Assembly: GCF_000163895.2 (NCBI RefSeq)
Contig: NC_016630.1
Span: 496,001-560,000, forward strand
Direction of reading: 5' to 3'
DNA: 64,000 nt
From: Filifactor alocis ATCC 35896
GTDB lineage: Bacteria; Bacillota; Clostridia; Peptostreptococcales; Filifactoraceae
The position numbers and the translations under genes are program-made. Shown piece by piece: positions 29,027 through 36,932 of this stretch. Within the stretch, counting starts at the first letter, position 1; every line of letters starts with the position of its first letter. The notes below the pieces were generated by a model. That model worked only from the letters and a program-made list of their open reading frames with translations, searched no databases and was not told the DNA's origin.

Positions 29027-30667
29027 TCATCTTTCCTCATTCCTGTAATAGTTCTTTGTCTTTTCCTTTCGTTTTTCGTAGGCTTCTTGTTGCTCCTGAT
29101 ATTTCTTAATCTGTGCAATGACACTTGGTTTTTCTCCTCTCTTAATTGCCTTGTCAATCTCAATAGATAGGTCTATGCCATAATCTTCATTGACGGTTTT
29201 CACTGCATACTTGATATGGTTAATATTTTCATATTCTTCTTTGATTGATTGAGATTGTCTATTAAGTTTAGATATTTCACTTTCAAGGCTTTGGATTTCT
29301 TTTTTCCAGTCCTTTATCTTAATCGCCGATGATCTTGTTATCTTTTCAAGAATTGCCCTTGCTCTTTTGTATTTATCTATCTGTTCTTTGTGTGAATTGT
29401 AAAAGCTATCTTTGAATAGGGATTTACTGTTCCATTCCTCAAAGACTTGTTTGTTATCTTTGATGATGTCCGCATAGGCAAAGCCTTTATTCAGGTTTTC
29501 TATTCTTGTGGTTTTCGCTTTAATGTCTTGACTAATCTTCTTATTTTTTGCTTGTAATGTACTTATCTTTTCTTGTAGGTCTGCTATGGTTTTAAGATTA
29601 TTGTCCTTTAGATATATCCTTGCTTTTGAAAATCGTCTTAGGTCTGCTCCTATCTTTTTGTTGCTTGCATAGGGGTTTAGTTTTCTTGCTTTTTCTCCCT
29701 GTATATCGTAATAGATGGAAATGTACTCATAGAGATTAAAGAGTTCCGCCTTATTCTCATATTCTTCTTTTTTCTCCTGTTTGTATTCATCATATTTTAC
29801 TTGCAGACTTCCAAGTAACGAGCCTATCCAAGATGTAAGTTTTGATAGTTCTGCTTTTAACTTCTTAAATTCTAAGTTCAAGGCAATGATTTTTCTGTTT
29901 TGGTTTCCTCTTTCTGTCTGTATGCCTTTTTTCTCCATCTGATAGCTGCTTGTGCCTAAATGAATTTGTGGGAGTTCTTCTCTGCCTTGTTCTTCAAAGG
30001 TGCGTGGATCTATTCTCTTTTGGATATTGTTCCTTTCCAAATATCCATTTGCTTTCTTTGAAAAGTTTTCTCTCCACTCTTTTGCTTTGTCAGGTTCGTT
30101 CCAATCGTTCAGATTTACTTTTCTTGATTTGTAGTTTCCACTTTTCAGCTTTATCTTTTCTCCGTTTTCATCAAGAATATATTCTTTTCTGCATTTCGGT
30201 TTCCATTTTCCCTCACTATCCATTTCTCTTAGGGTAAGTAAGATATGGGCGTGTGGTTGTTCTTCATGATCGCTTGCCATAGGATTATGAATATTACAGT
30301 CCGCTATCATACCTTTAGAAGTAAAGTTTTCTTCTATAAATTCGCTGATTAACTTTATTCTGTCCTGTTCATTTAATTCTCTTGGCAGTTCAAAGAGTAG
30401 ATTTCTTGCAAGTTGTGAGTTTTTACTTTTTTCGATTTTCTCAACTTCATTCCATAGGTATTCTCTGTTTGAAAACTCTTTCGGGATATGTTCCGGCAGA
30501 AATATTTTTGAAAATACAAGGTCTGTTTTTTTAGAATAGTCATGTGTTTTTCCATAGTATTCATCTTGTAATTTATCTCTTGCATTATATGCAGCTTTTG
30601 CAATCATGCTATGTCCCTTTGACCTTGTAACGATATCTACATGGGTATGCAAACTTTTGATTTCCAT
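29027..30667 (-). CDS. MobQ/MobA-family relaxase of IME-A
   Basis: In this 546-residue protein the N-terminal relaxase domain has the presumed catalytic tyrosine in AAYNARDKL (about residue 27). The metal-binding histidines are in QPHAHILLTLRE (about residues 137-141), and the long C-terminus is coiled coil. MobA-type relaxases nick oriT and pilot the strand into a helper secretion system, here presumably that of the host ICE. An oriT-like site lies upstream. Confidence 0.93.
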   Translation of the reverse strand: MEIKSLHTHVDIVTRSKGHSMIAKAAYNARDKLQDEYYGKTHDYSKKTDLVFSKIFLPEHIPKEFSNREYLWNEVEKIEKSKNSQLARNLLFELPRELNEQDRIKLISEFIEENFTSKGMIADCNIHNPMASDHEEQPHAHILLTLREMDSEGKWKPKCRKEYILDENGEKIKLKSGNYKSRKVNLNDWNEPDKAKEWRENFSKKANGYLERNNIQKRIDPRTFEEQGREELPQIHLGTSSYQMEKKGIQTERGNQNRKIIALNLEFKKLKAELSKLTSWIGSLLGSLQVKYDEYKQEKKEEYENKAELFNLYEYISIYYDIQGEKARKLNPYASNKKIGADLRRFSKARIYLKDNNLKTIADLQEKISTLQAKNKKISQDIKAKTTRIENLNKGFAYADIIKDNKQVFEEWNSKSLFKDSFYNSHKEQIDKYKRARAILEKITRSSAIKIKDWKKEIQSLESEISKLNRQSQSIKEEYENINHIKYAVKTVNEDYGIDLSIEIDKAIKRGEKPSVIAQIKKYQEQQEAYEKRKEKTKNYYRNEER

Positions 30668-30982
30668 TCTCTTTTTCTCCTTTATCTGTTTTCAATTTTG
30701 GAATTTTACTATCCTAATGTTCAGGTCGTATCTTCGCTCCCTTTTTCAAAGGGCGCAAAGATACACCGTTTGACTACGGTGCTTTGCGTTCCTGCGGAAA
30801 GCTTATAGCTCCGCTAAGGAAACAAAAACGCTAAAGCATTTTTATTTGTTCAAGGGGGCTACTCCCCCTTAGACCCCTGTGAACTTTGCTTTTTGTAGAT
30901 TTTCAAATCCACAAAAAAAGCAAAGTGTTAAAATGTTTCTCACTTTGCTCCATCTCAATCCCTAATACATTTTTGTCTTTTC
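30668..30982. other. Non-coding oriT region of IME-A
   Basis: This 315-bp gap between the relaxase and DUF3847 genes is visibly more GC-rich than its surroundings and full of inverted repeats. It contains the oriT-like site (30748-30781). It also has a long imperfect hairpin at about 30887-30932 (AACTTTGCTTTTTGTAGATTT with its complement) without a T run on the minus strand. No gene is supported here. Confidence 0.75.
30748..30781 (-). other. oriT-like site of IME-A (RSF1010/MobQ type)
   Basis: On the minus strand the inverted repeat CACCGT-6 nt-ACGGTG (30781-30764) is followed directly by TATCTTTGCGCCCTTTG. MobQ plasmids such as RSF1010 and pSC101 have an inverted repeat followed by TAARTGCG/CCCT, nicked between G and C. 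By analogy the nick is between 30754 and 30753 on the minus strand. Confidence 0.72.
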
Positions 30983-31357
30983 TTATTCTTCCTCTGTCAG
31001 TTCTTCAAAATCATCATTTCCGTTTTCTTCTCCAAGATTTGAATTTTCTTCTAATGAGATTTCTTTTTCTCTTAAATGAATTTCTGTAAGCTCTTTTAGC
31101 TTTTCTCTATTTCGATTATCGGAAAGTACATAATCTAAAAAGGCATAGATTAAATCATTATTTGTTTCTTCCTGCATACCTGTAATTTCTCTTTCAAAGG
31201 CTTCAAATACGCCTCCTTTTTCCACTTTTCTTTTCGTATCGGCACTTCTTTTCAGTTTGCTTTTTTTCTGTTTTAATAGCTTAATCTTGTTTTCCGCCTG
31301 TTCTTTTTTCTTGGTTTCTTTTTCTAACTGGCTCATTACATTTTCTAACTCTTTCAT
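30983..31357 (-). CDS. DUF3847 relaxase-associated protein
   Basis: The 124-residue coiled-coil protein has the pattern K-K-R-S-A-D-T-K-R...GG-VFEAFE common to DUF3847. A similar gene sits in the same place in IME-B (41891-42211). Its constant position just upstream of oriT and the relaxase suggests a relaxosome accessory. Acidic C-terminus. A terminator lies in its leader. Confidence 0.78.
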   Translation of the reverse strand: MKELENVMSQLEKETKKKEQAENKIKLLKQKKSKLKRSADTKRKVEKGGVFEAFEREITGMQEETNNDLIYAFLDYVLSDNRNREKLKELTEIHLREKEISLEENSNLGEENGNDDFEELTEEE

Positions 31358-31394
31358 TTTTCATTCCTCCGTTTCAATATTGTTGCGTTCCAAA

Positions 31395-31431
31395 TAAAGA
31401 AAGGCTAAGCACCTTTTTTAGATACTTAACC
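31395..31431 (-). terminator. Intrinsic terminator in the DUF3847 leader of IME-A
   Basis: On the minus strand GGTTAAGTATC pairs with GGTGCTTAGCC over 11 bp including wobbles, then TTTCTTTATTT, about 38 nt before ATG 31357. Confidence 0.75.
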
Positions 31432-31443
31432 TTTCCCATCTCT

Positions 31444-31860
31444 TTAGAATTTATCTTCTAAAAGTTTTCTTAGTTTTTCTAAAATCTTATCCCTCCTTTT
31501 TCCGATTGCTTGATAGCTTACTTTTTCTTTTTTGCCAATCGATCTTAGACTTTCTTCTTTGTAGAAAATGGCTTCCATTAACTCTCTTTCTTTTTTTGTG
31601 AGTGTAGCTAATGCCTTGTTTAATTCTTCAATTTGCATTTTGACTTCTACAATTTTTTCTAAGTCTATTCTTTCATCTATGATATTGTCTACAAAGTGTC
31701 CGTCATAATCCATTGCTGAAAATGGAATCACGTCATACTTCCAATCCTTTCTCTGAAGATATTTTTCATGCTCGGTTATCTTCCAATAGGCTTTATATAC
31801 TTCTTCACTTACCTTTACCGCTTTGCCTTTGACATAAAGGTAGTAATCCTTTTTATCCAT
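31444..31860 (-). CDS. Sigma-70 region 4-like regulatory protein
   Basis: The 138-residue protein has the C-terminal helix-turn-helix LTKKERELMEAIFYKEESLRSIGKKEKVSYQAIGKRRDKIL (split motif at about residues 87-127), which is the sigma region 4 pattern. Related proteins control transfer genes in Tn916-like and IME elements. AAAGGAGG precedes ATG 31860. It lies behind a leader carrying a small ORF and a terminator, so it is likely subject to attenuation. Confidence 0.8.
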   Translation of the reverse strand: MDKKDYYLYVKGKAVKVSEEVYKAYWKITEHEKYLQRKDWKYDVIPFSAMDYDGHFVDNIIDERIDLEKIVEVKMQIEELNKALATLTKKERELMEAIFYKEESLRSIGKKEKVSYQAIGKRRDKILEKLRKLLEDKF

Positions 31861-31904
31861 TGTGTATTCCTCCTTTTCTGTTCTCTGATTTTGCTTTTTG
31901 AGAA

Positions 31905-31957
31905 TAAAAAAAGGAGGACTTCTACACTTTGGCGTAAAATGTCCTCTGAATTGAAAA
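31905..31957 (-). terminator. Intrinsic terminator in the sigma-like gene leader
   Basis: AGAGGAC and GTCCTCCT pair on the minus strand, with further pairing inside, followed by seven T residues at 31912-31906. It lies about 45 nt before ATG 31860 and 16 nt after the leader ORF stop at 31973. Confidence 0.78.
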
Positions 31958-31972
31958 GAGTTTACCTTTTCT

Positions 31973-32065
31973 TTAGATGTATTTAATTGTTTGAGAGAAT
32001 AGACAACTATAAGGCAAATAGAAATTTTTATTATTTATTTCTTTTGTATATAAAGATTTTTTCAT
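31973..32065 (-). CDS. Possible 30-residue leader peptide before the sigma-like gene
   Basis: ATG 32065 is preceded by GGGTGA with 5-nt spacing and opens a 30-codon ORF (MKKSLYTKEI...QTIKYI) ending at 31973, just before the terminator. Bases 32080-32089 (minus strand AACTATAAGG) are perfectly complementary to 32005-32014 inside the ORF, so the leader start region could fold away. This geometry resembles ribosome-controlled attenuators of Gram-positive resistance genes. Translation is not proven. Confidence 0.45.
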   Translation of the reverse strand: MKKSLYTKEINNKNFYLPYSCLFSQTIKYI

Positions 32066-32080
32066 CTTAATCACCCATCC

Positions 32081-32109
32081 CTTATAGTTAAATAATGTTC
32101 ATACATCAA
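32081..32109 (-). promoter_or_regulatory. Candidate promoter of the sigma-like gene leader
   Basis: TTGATG (32109-32104), 17-bp spacer, TATAAG (32086-32081) on the minus strand, in the 284-bp gap after the MATE stop. Transcription would start close to the leader ATG at 32065. Confidence 0.45.
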
Positions 32110-32144
32110 ACCTTTCTCATTTTTTCTTTTGTCTTTTGAGCTAC

Positions 32145-33500
32145 CTAACTTTTTGTAATTTGTTGTTTTCCCATTTTCCTAAGTTCATTAAGCATTAAAA
32201 ACAGCCCAAACATAATCATACTAAAGTCTACGATAGGTTCTGTCCACCAAACTGCTGACGCTCCAAATGCCTTTGGAAATAATAATATTGCAGGAATAAA
32301 TAAAACTAACTGTCTAAGCATTACAATCATACCTGCTTTTTTCCCATCTCCTATGGATTGGAAAAATGTGAGTGTCATAATCATAATTCCATATAAGATG
32401 AATGTAGAATAAAACATCTTAAAATTTACAACACCAACTTCAATAATCTCCCTTCTTACACTGAATAATGATAGTAATTTTTCTGAACAAAACATTGATG
32501 GTATCCATGAAGCTGCTGCAAGAATTGTTGCACCATACATAAAAATCTTCATCGTATCTTTTACTCTTCCGTATTGTTTCGCTCCGAAATTAGCTCCAAT
32601 AACAGGTTGTAACCCTTGACTCATCCCCCACAGTGGAATAAAGGAAAACATATATAATCTCATTGTAGCAGACATCAAAATTCCCCAATCATCTCCTCCA
32701 TACGCAAAGGCTTGCTTAAACAAAAATGTTTGCTGTACTGCAAATAAAATTTGCATCATCATTGCCGAACTTCCTATACTGAACATTTCGCTATAAATTG
32801 CCTTGTATTTTTGAATTTTATGGATACCCACAAAAGCACTTTTCTTTGAAAAATAACTGAAAGTCAATATAGCTTGTACAATTTGAGATATAACAGTGGC
32901 AATAGCCGCACCTTCAATCGCATATTCTCCCATTAACTTCATAAAAATAGGGTCTAAAATGATATTTAATATAGCTCCTGCTCCCATAATCTTCATAGAT
33001 TGCTTTAATGCACCTTCACCACGCATTGTCATATTGCCGGCTTGAGCAAAATTCACAAATATTGAGCCGAAGAAAACTACTCTTAAATATCTCACACCAA
33101 GTTCTTTAATATTTCCTTTAGCTCCTACCAAATCTAAAAAATGAGGTGCAAAAACTAAACCCAATATTGTAATAATTACAGAGAAAAATATTACCCAGTA
33201 ACAAAAATTCCCGAATATTTTATCTGTTGTTTCTTTGTCCCCTTTTCCAATCGCTCTTGATAGTATTGAGGCACTGCCGACTCCTATCAATGCCGATATT
33301 CCTCCATTTATAATCGTTAAGGACATAGATACACTAATTGCTGACATAGCATAATCACCAATCAACCATCCTGCAAATATTCCATCCATAAATGGATACA
33401 ACCCTATAACAATCATTCCAATTATTCCGGGAATTGCCAACTTAAATAACAGTTCTTTAGGACTTTTGGTTAATAGTTGTGTTTTCATATCTTCTTTCAT
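32145..33500 (-). CDS. MATE-family multidrug/sodium antiporter
   Basis: A 451-residue protein with 12 hydrophobic segments. Family features include GSASILSRAIGKGD near residue 80, VFFGSIFVNFAQAGNMTMRGEG near 150 (a split motif) and QGLQPVIGANFGAKQYGR near 295. MATE proteins export cationic drugs or metabolites using H+ or Na+. It is the last gene of the TetR/ECF cluster, 24 nt after the ABC gene, so it is probably co-regulated. Confidence 0.92.
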   Translation of the reverse strand: MKEDMKTQLLTKSPKELLFKLAIPGIIGMIVIGLYPFMDGIFAGWLIGDYAMSAISVSMSLTIINGGISALIGVGSASILSRAIGKGDKETTDKIFGNFCYWVIFFSVIITILGLVFAPHFLDLVGAKGNIKELGVRYLRVVFFGSIFVNFAQAGNMTMRGEGALKQSMKIMGAGAILNIILDPIFMKLMGEYAIEGAAIATVISQIVQAILTFSYFSKKSAFVGIHKIQKYKAIYSEMFSIGSSAMMMQILFAVQQTFLFKQAFAYGGDDWGILMSATMRLYMFSFIPLWGMSQGLQPVIGANFGAKQYGRVKDTMKIFMYGATILAAASWIPSMFCSEKLLSLFSVRREIIEVGVVNFKMFYSTFILYGIMIMTLTFFQSIGDGKKAGMIVMLRQLVLFIPAILLFPKAFGASAVWWTEPIVDFSMIMFGLFLMLNELRKMGKQQITKS

Positions 33501-33524
33501 TGTATCATTCTCCTTTGCCTACAT

Positions 33525-34919
33525 TTATTTCATAAACTCATATACTTTTCCGTTACATCTATCTATAAATTCATAATCGTGTGTGATTATGATAATTATC
33601 TTTCCTTGTTCGGTCATTTTATTAAGAAATCCAATCAAAATATCCATCTGCCTTTTACATAGTCCGCTTGTCGGTTCATCGAAAATTATGATAGGCTTCT
33701 TGCTTAGCATTGACATAGCAAGTAATAATCGTTGCTTTTCACCTCCCGATAATGAGTTTGGGTGCATTTCTTTTTTATCAAATAAGTTTACTGTTCTCAA
33801 AATTTCATTTTTTAATTCATTCTCCTTAGTAATAGTTGAAATTTCTTGCCATACAGACTCTGTAAAAAGTTGATAATTAACATCTTGCATAATCGCAAAA
33901 ATATTTTCACATCGTTTTTTTACTTTTACTCCGTTATAAAAAACCTCACCTGTTCCTCTCGTCAGTCCCATCAGTAAATTGATAAAAGTGCTTTTCCCAA
34001 CACCATTTTGACCAATGATGAAATTGATACCGGATTCAAAGGCAATACTGAAGTCAAAGATTGCGGTTCTTTCATGTTTTTTTTTGAAATTCAAACAAGA
34101 TAATGCTTTACAATCAAGATCTGAAGAATTTTTCTTTAACACTTCTACTTGCTTATATTTCCTGCTTAAAAAATTGTTTTTAGAAATCGCATTAAAACTC
34201 CTTAGATTGTGTTTTTCAGAAACCTGTTCAAAGAAATCATCACAAAAATGCTCTTTTGTATATTCTTTATAAGTTCCATTTTCTATCACACACAATTTAT
34301 CAATCGTATCTTTCAGATAAAACAATCTATGCTCCACAATGACGATAATTTTCTTTCTTTTTTTCAGTTCCTCAATGGCTTTCTGTAAATGCTCTATTGC
34401 AGCCTGATCTAAAGAAGAAGATGGTTCATCCAACAAGATAATTTCATTTTCAGAAATTCCACAAGCCGTTACTGCAATCAATTGTTTTTCGCCTCCGGAT
34501 AATTCAAAAATATTTCTGTCCAATAATTCTTTTGTACCTAAAACCTCTGAATAATACCTAATTTTATCTAAAATCAAATTCTTATCTATGTTTCTATTTT
34601 CTAACTGAAAAGCCAGTTCATCGGTTGAATTGATACAATAAAATTGTGTTTTAGGATTTTGAAACACTGTGGATATAAATTTAGATCGTTCCAATATCGT
34701 CAAGCCAAACAGTGATTTTCCGTTAAATACAATATCTCCTTCTAATTCTGCATTATTGTATTCCGGAATAATTCCATTGATAACTTTTAGTAAGCTACTT
34801 TTTCCTGTTCCTGAATGTCCTGTAATGACGGTTACTTCACCGGGTTTGAAAATCATATTTATATTTTTCAATATGCTTTCACCGTCAAAACCCACTGTTA
34901 AATTTTGTAATTCAAGCAT
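33525..34919 (-). CDS. ECF transporter ATPase, two ABC domains fused
   Basis: The 464-residue protein carries two complete ABC ATPase domains. The first has Walker A GHSGTGKSS (about residue 35) and signature LSGGEKQ; the second has GQNGVGKST (about residue 302) and LSGGEKQRL. Energy-coupling-factor (ECF) importers use such A-A' pairs with a T and an S subunit. Its start overlaps the ecfT stop by 8 nt (ATGCTTGA), indicating coupled synthesis. Confidence 0.92.
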   Translation of the reverse strand: MLELQNLTVGFDGESILKNINMIFKPGEVTVITGHSGTGKSSLLKVINGIIPEYNNAELEGDIVFNGKSLFGLTILERSKFISTVFQNPKTQFYCINSTDELAFQLENRNIDKNLILDKIRYYSEVLGTKELLDRNIFELSGGEKQLIAVTACGISENEIILLDEPSSSLDQAAIEHLQKAIEELKKRKKIIVIVEHRLFYLKDTIDKLCVIENGTYKEYTKEHFCDDFFEQVSEKHNLRSFNAISKNNFLSRKYKQVEVLKKNSSDLDCKALSCLNFKKKHERTAIFDFSIAFESGINFIIGQNGVGKSTFINLLMGLTRGTGEVFYNGVKVKKRCENIFAIMQDVNYQLFTESVWQEISTITKENELKNEILRTVNLFDKKEMHPNSLSGGEKQRLLLAMSMLSKKPIIIFDEPTSGLCKRQMDILIGFLNKMTEQGKIIIIITHDYEFIDRCNGKVYEFMK

Positions 34920-35613
34920 ATTTTCCCCTTATATATAGATAGATTATCCATGCCATTATTAAGAAAAACATAAAGTCAACAAGTCCCATATATGTTTCAC
35001 TAATACTTGTCCTCTTTTGATTTACAGCCAACCCTTTCGTCATAGCTGATACCGTCAAATCATCTGCTGCCTTTGATAAGCACATCAATAATGGCACTAA
35101 TCTATATTCAAATAATAAAATTGGACTCTTTATTAACTTTTTAAGCGTCAATCCTCTCAAACGCATAGCTTTTTTTATATTACTATAATCAATCCTTGCA
35201 GCATAAAAGAAACGTACCATTACCGTCAAGGGAATGGCTATTTCATCAGGACATTTCATTTTTTTTAATGAGTAAATGCTTTCTCCAACATTTGATGTAA
35301 GTATGGTATATCTCCCCATCAAAAATGCAGGAAGAATTTTTTTAATAACCATCACTATTATCAATAAAATTGCAACCACAGGATTGTAATTAAGCCCTAT
35401 CAGAAATTTATCAGCAGCATAAACAAACAAAAGAGTAGCCACTCCAATAATAGCTACTCTTATATATTTTGCGTTAATTAAAAGTATTATCGGAATTGTG
35501 GATATTAAAATGGCTTGCACGAAATACTTTGTTTGAATATTGCCTAATACCATCACATATGAAAGAACTATCGTCATAAAAAGTTTTGTACGAAAATCAA
35601 GTTTGATTATCAT
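34912..35613 (-). CDS. ECF transporter transmembrane subunit T
   Basis: A 233-residue polytopic protein with the EcfT coupling motif around AMRLRGLTLKK (about residues 147-157). This is the A-x-x-x-R-G sequence that contacts the ATPases, and several hydrophobic spans are present. It lies between the S and ATPase genes. Forms an importer with the neighbouring subunits. Confidence 0.9.
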   Translation of the reverse strand: MIIKLDFRTKLFMTIVLSYVMVLGNIQTKYFVQAILISTIPIILLINAKYIRVAIIGVATLLFVYAADKFLIGLNYNPVVAILLIIVMVIKKILPAFLMGRYTILTSNVGESIYSLKKMKCPDEIAIPLTVMVRFFYAARIDYSNIKKAMRLRGLTLKKLIKSPILLFEYRLVPLLMCLSKAADDLTVSAMTKGLAVNQKRTSISETYMGLVDFMFFLIMAWIIYLYIRGKYA

Positions 35614-35632
35614 CCTAACTCTCCATGAAATC

Positions 35633-36220
35633 TTATTTTTCCATACCGGTTTTTTTGAAGTGTTTTTTTAGAAATGCCATTCCAATGCTACAACCTATAT
35701 ATGCACCGATAATTCCTACTATTGCCATTACAACAATAATCCAATTTGGCATAACACTAAGCATCTTATCAATGAACTCTTGATCGTATCCTTGTTCTAA
35801 CATTTGCTTAATATATTCATTTCTTGATATAAAAATTGGAAGCCAATTTCCTAACGTGCAAAGAGGAGCAATTGAAAATGCCAATCTTGCTTTCTTTACA
35901 TTGGTATATTCTCCTGATTTCAAAATTATTTCAGCAATAATACCGGCGATAACAGCCGTTAATAATGCCCAAGGTCCATGTCCCATAGCAACATATATCA
36001 ATGCAATCAATAATGATTGAATAAAAATCATTCCTCTTTTTTTAATTTTGGTAGAATATAGCATATTTACAGGTCCTACCAAAACTCCCTGTGCAAATGG
36101 GACAACCGGCATTAAAACCGGAACCATTGCTAAAAATGATCCAATCATCATAAATATGAATCCTAATACGGAAAATAATCCTATATTGATTAAATCCTTT
36201 ACCTCTAATCGTTTGCTCAT
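35633..36220 (-). CDS. ECF transporter S component, MptD/Trep_Strep-like
   Basis: A 195-residue membrane protein with about five or six spans. It resembles the Trep_Strep/MptD-type substrate-binding S components that occur with dedicated EcfA/EcfT genes on mobile elements. The substrate is unknown. AGGAGG precedes ATG 36220; the gene follows tetR by 19 nt. Confidence 0.82.
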   Translation of the reverse strand: MSKRLEVKDLINIGLFSVLGFIFMMIGSFLAMVPVLMPVVPFAQGVLVGPVNMLYSTKIKKRGMIFIQSLLIALIYVAMGHGPWALLTAVIAGIIAEIILKSGEYTNVKKARLAFSIAPLCTLGNWLPIFISRNEYIKQMLEQGYDQEFIDKMLSVMPNWIIVVMAIVGIIGAYIGCSIGMAFLKKHFKKTGMEK

Positions 36221-36239
36221 TTGAAACCTCCTAATTGTT

Positions 36240-36833
36240 TTAATTTTTCTTTTCTACATCAACAATATAATTTATCATTGTTTCTTTTATATATCGTTTA
36301 TGCTCGCTATAAGACTTTCTCGCACCTAAAATTTCTGAACTTAATATCAATCCATTGATATAATTCACTAAAAAACCGTCACCAAATATATCTGCTTTAA
36401 TTCCAAGCTGCTTGGCGATTAAACTTAGCTCATTAGTCGTATTAAGTTTCAATTCTTGATACAACTTTTCCAAATCCTCATTATATTTTTTTGCCTGTAA
36501 AAGGAGCGTATATAATCTCATCAAATCTGTATCAGCCAGTGACTTATCAACCAAAATATCACCCATTTGCTGATATTTATCTTTGCCTCGATTATTTTCC
36601 AAATACTCATTTATCAAGCTGTTTCTGTAATCATTACCATCAAGCATTAAGTCTTTAAGCATTTCATTTGTACTTGCATAATGATGATAAACACCCCCTC
36701 TACTCATACCTATCTCTGTAATGACATCTTCCATCGTTGTGCTTTGAAAGCCTTTTGTTAAAAAACATTTTTTTGCAGCTTCTCTAATTTTCTTTTTTTT
36801 GATTTGTCCTACTTTTTGTTTTTCTTCTTTCAA
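36240..36833 (-). CDS. TetR-family regulator of the ECF/MATE operon
   Basis: The 197-residue protein's N-terminal HTH reads IREAAKKCFLTKGFQSTTMEDVI and IGMSRGGVYHHYAS (separate segments, about residues 15-55), the classical TetR motif. The start is TTG 36833 behind AGAGGTC; an upstream ATG at 36875 lies in the terminator hairpin and has no ribosome-binding site. First gene of the operon tetR-ecfS-ecfT-ecfA-MATE. A palindromic operator overlaps its -35, so it likely represses the operon until a ligand binds. Confidence 0.9.
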   Translation of the reverse strand: MKEEKQKVGQIKKKKIREAAKKCFLTKGFQSTTMEDVITEIGMSRGGVYHHYASTNEMLKDLMLDGNDYRNSLINEYLENNRGKDKYQQMGDILVDKSLADTDLMRLYTLLLQAKKYNEDLEKLYQELKLNTTNELSLIAKQLGIKADIFGDGFLVNYINGLILSSEILGARKSYSEHKRYIKETMINYIVDVEKKN

Positions 36834-36858
36834 AATGAAGACCTCTTTTCTACTCAAC

Positions 36859-36889
36859 AAATAAAAAACCGACAATGTCGTCGGTTTTT
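36859..36889 (-). terminator. Intrinsic terminator of the IME-A recombinase gene
   Basis: AAAAACCGAC and GTCGGTTTTT form a perfect 10-bp stem with a 6-nt loop, followed by a T run on the minus strand. It lies 44 bp downstream of the recombinase stop and overlaps the start of the tetR transcript. Confidence 0.85.
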
Positions 36890-36926
36890 ATTATATACTA
36901 TATGATAGTTAATGTCAACTAACTAT
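36890..36926 (-). promoter_or_regulatory. tetR promoter with overlapping palindromic operator
   Basis: TTGACA (36918-36913), exact 17-bp spacer, TATAAT (36895-36890): a full-consensus promoter. The inverted repeat ATAGTTA-8 nt-TAACTAT (36905-36926) covers the -35, the usual place for a TetR operator. Confidence 0.85.
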
Positions 36927-36932
36927 TGTATA

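Noticed and set aside
28969..29163. A 64-codon minus-strand ORF between the IME-A relaxase and replication genes
   Set aside because: It overlaps the relaxase 3' end in another frame, is extremely basic and has no ribosome-binding site.
30887..30932. Terminator from a long AACTTTGC / GCAAAGTT hairpin
   Set aside because: No T run follows on the transcribed strand; it may be part of the oriT region instead.
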